Shown: piece by piece, positions 6,378 to 6,501 of the stretch
Layout of the letters: every line of letters begins with the position of its first letter
How positions within the stretch are numbered: the stretch's first letter is position 1
Assembly (NCBI GenBank): GCA_021795275.1
Contig: JAJYPO010000127.1
Coordinates: forward strand, 1-6,501
DNA: 6,501 bases
Source: Nitrospirota bacterium
GTDB taxonomy: Bacteria; Nitrospirota_A; Leptospirillia; Leptospirillales; Leptospirillaceae
Direction of reading: 5' to 3'
Position numbers and translations under genes: made by a program
The notes under the pieces: generated by a model
What the model was told of the DNA's origin: nothing
What the model saw: only the letters and a program-made list of their open reading frames with translations
Databases searched by the model: none

Positions 6378-6501
6378 ATGTTAGGTGACAAGGACATCAA
6401 CAAGATCATCAACGCGGTAAAAGAGTACAACGACCTCCTCGAGAAGTCCTCTGTGGTCATGGACCGCCTGGCGGAGACCAAGAAACAGTGGGACATTCTT
6501 C
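6378..6501 (+). CDS. Unrecognised helical protein, N-terminal part (3' partial)
   Basis: The frame starts at an ATG with a well-placed Shine-Dalgarno and stays open to the window end, giving 41 residues. They begin MLGDKDINKII and continue with a charged, mostly helical segment that has hydrophobic residues at roughly three- and four-residue spacing (I7, I10, I11, V14, Y17, L20, L21, then V26, V27, L31), suggesting amphipathic helix or coiled coil. No signal peptide or membrane segment is seen. Openings of this kind occur in small coiled-coil accessory proteins of phages and plasmids, but no family can be named from so little. It follows the ribbon-helix-helix gene by 59 bases on the same strand, so the regulator may control it. 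Confidence 0.65.
   Translation, partial: MLGDKDINKIINAVKEYNDLLEKSSVVMDRLAETKKQWDIL

Overview
The window is a dense, G+C-rich (about 60-65% by eye) DNA-repair operon followed by a sharply different, A+T-rich, lightly coded stretch. Positions 1-5582 carry the end of recC, all of recB and all of recD on the + strand. These are the three subunits of the RecBCD (exonuclease V) helicase-nuclease, which processes double-strand DNA ends for RecA-dependent recombination. The reading frames overlap at both junctions (TGATG at 359-363 and ATGA at 3849-3852), and a Shine-Dalgarno sequence sits about 7 bases before each start, so the genes look co-transcribed and translationally coupled. All RecB helicase motifs, the RecB nuclease residues and the RecD helicase motifs are visible, so the enzyme should be fully active. 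The organism cannot be named from the sequence. RecBCD rather than AddAB, strong Shine-Dalgarno sites and high G+C suggest a Gram-negative-type bacterium; an acidophile such as Leptospirillum is only a guess.

Positions 5583-6132 hold no convincing gene. The first part (to about 5960) is mostly G+C-rich and contains several hairpins, none followed by a U-run, so no clear intrinsic terminator is seen. From about 5965 to 6104 composition becomes extremely A+T-rich (only 9 G/C in the 100 bases 6001-6100), with nested palindromes and repeats. This leads into a good sigma70-type promoter (TTGACA, 16-base spacer, TAGAAT).

That promoter serves a 61-residue Arc-like ribbon-helix-helix DNA-binding protein (6133-6318). 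Its start codon lies only 6 bases after the -10 box, so the message is predicted to be leaderless. A 19-bp inverted repeat (TAGTGT-N7-ACACTA) covers the -10 box and the first base of the start codon, which suggests autorepression. Fifty-nine bases later another gene begins, with a normal ribosome-binding site, and runs off the window. Its first 41 residues are highly helical and not recognised. The regulator and this gene may form a small accessory module next to the conserved repair operon, possibly horizontally acquired.
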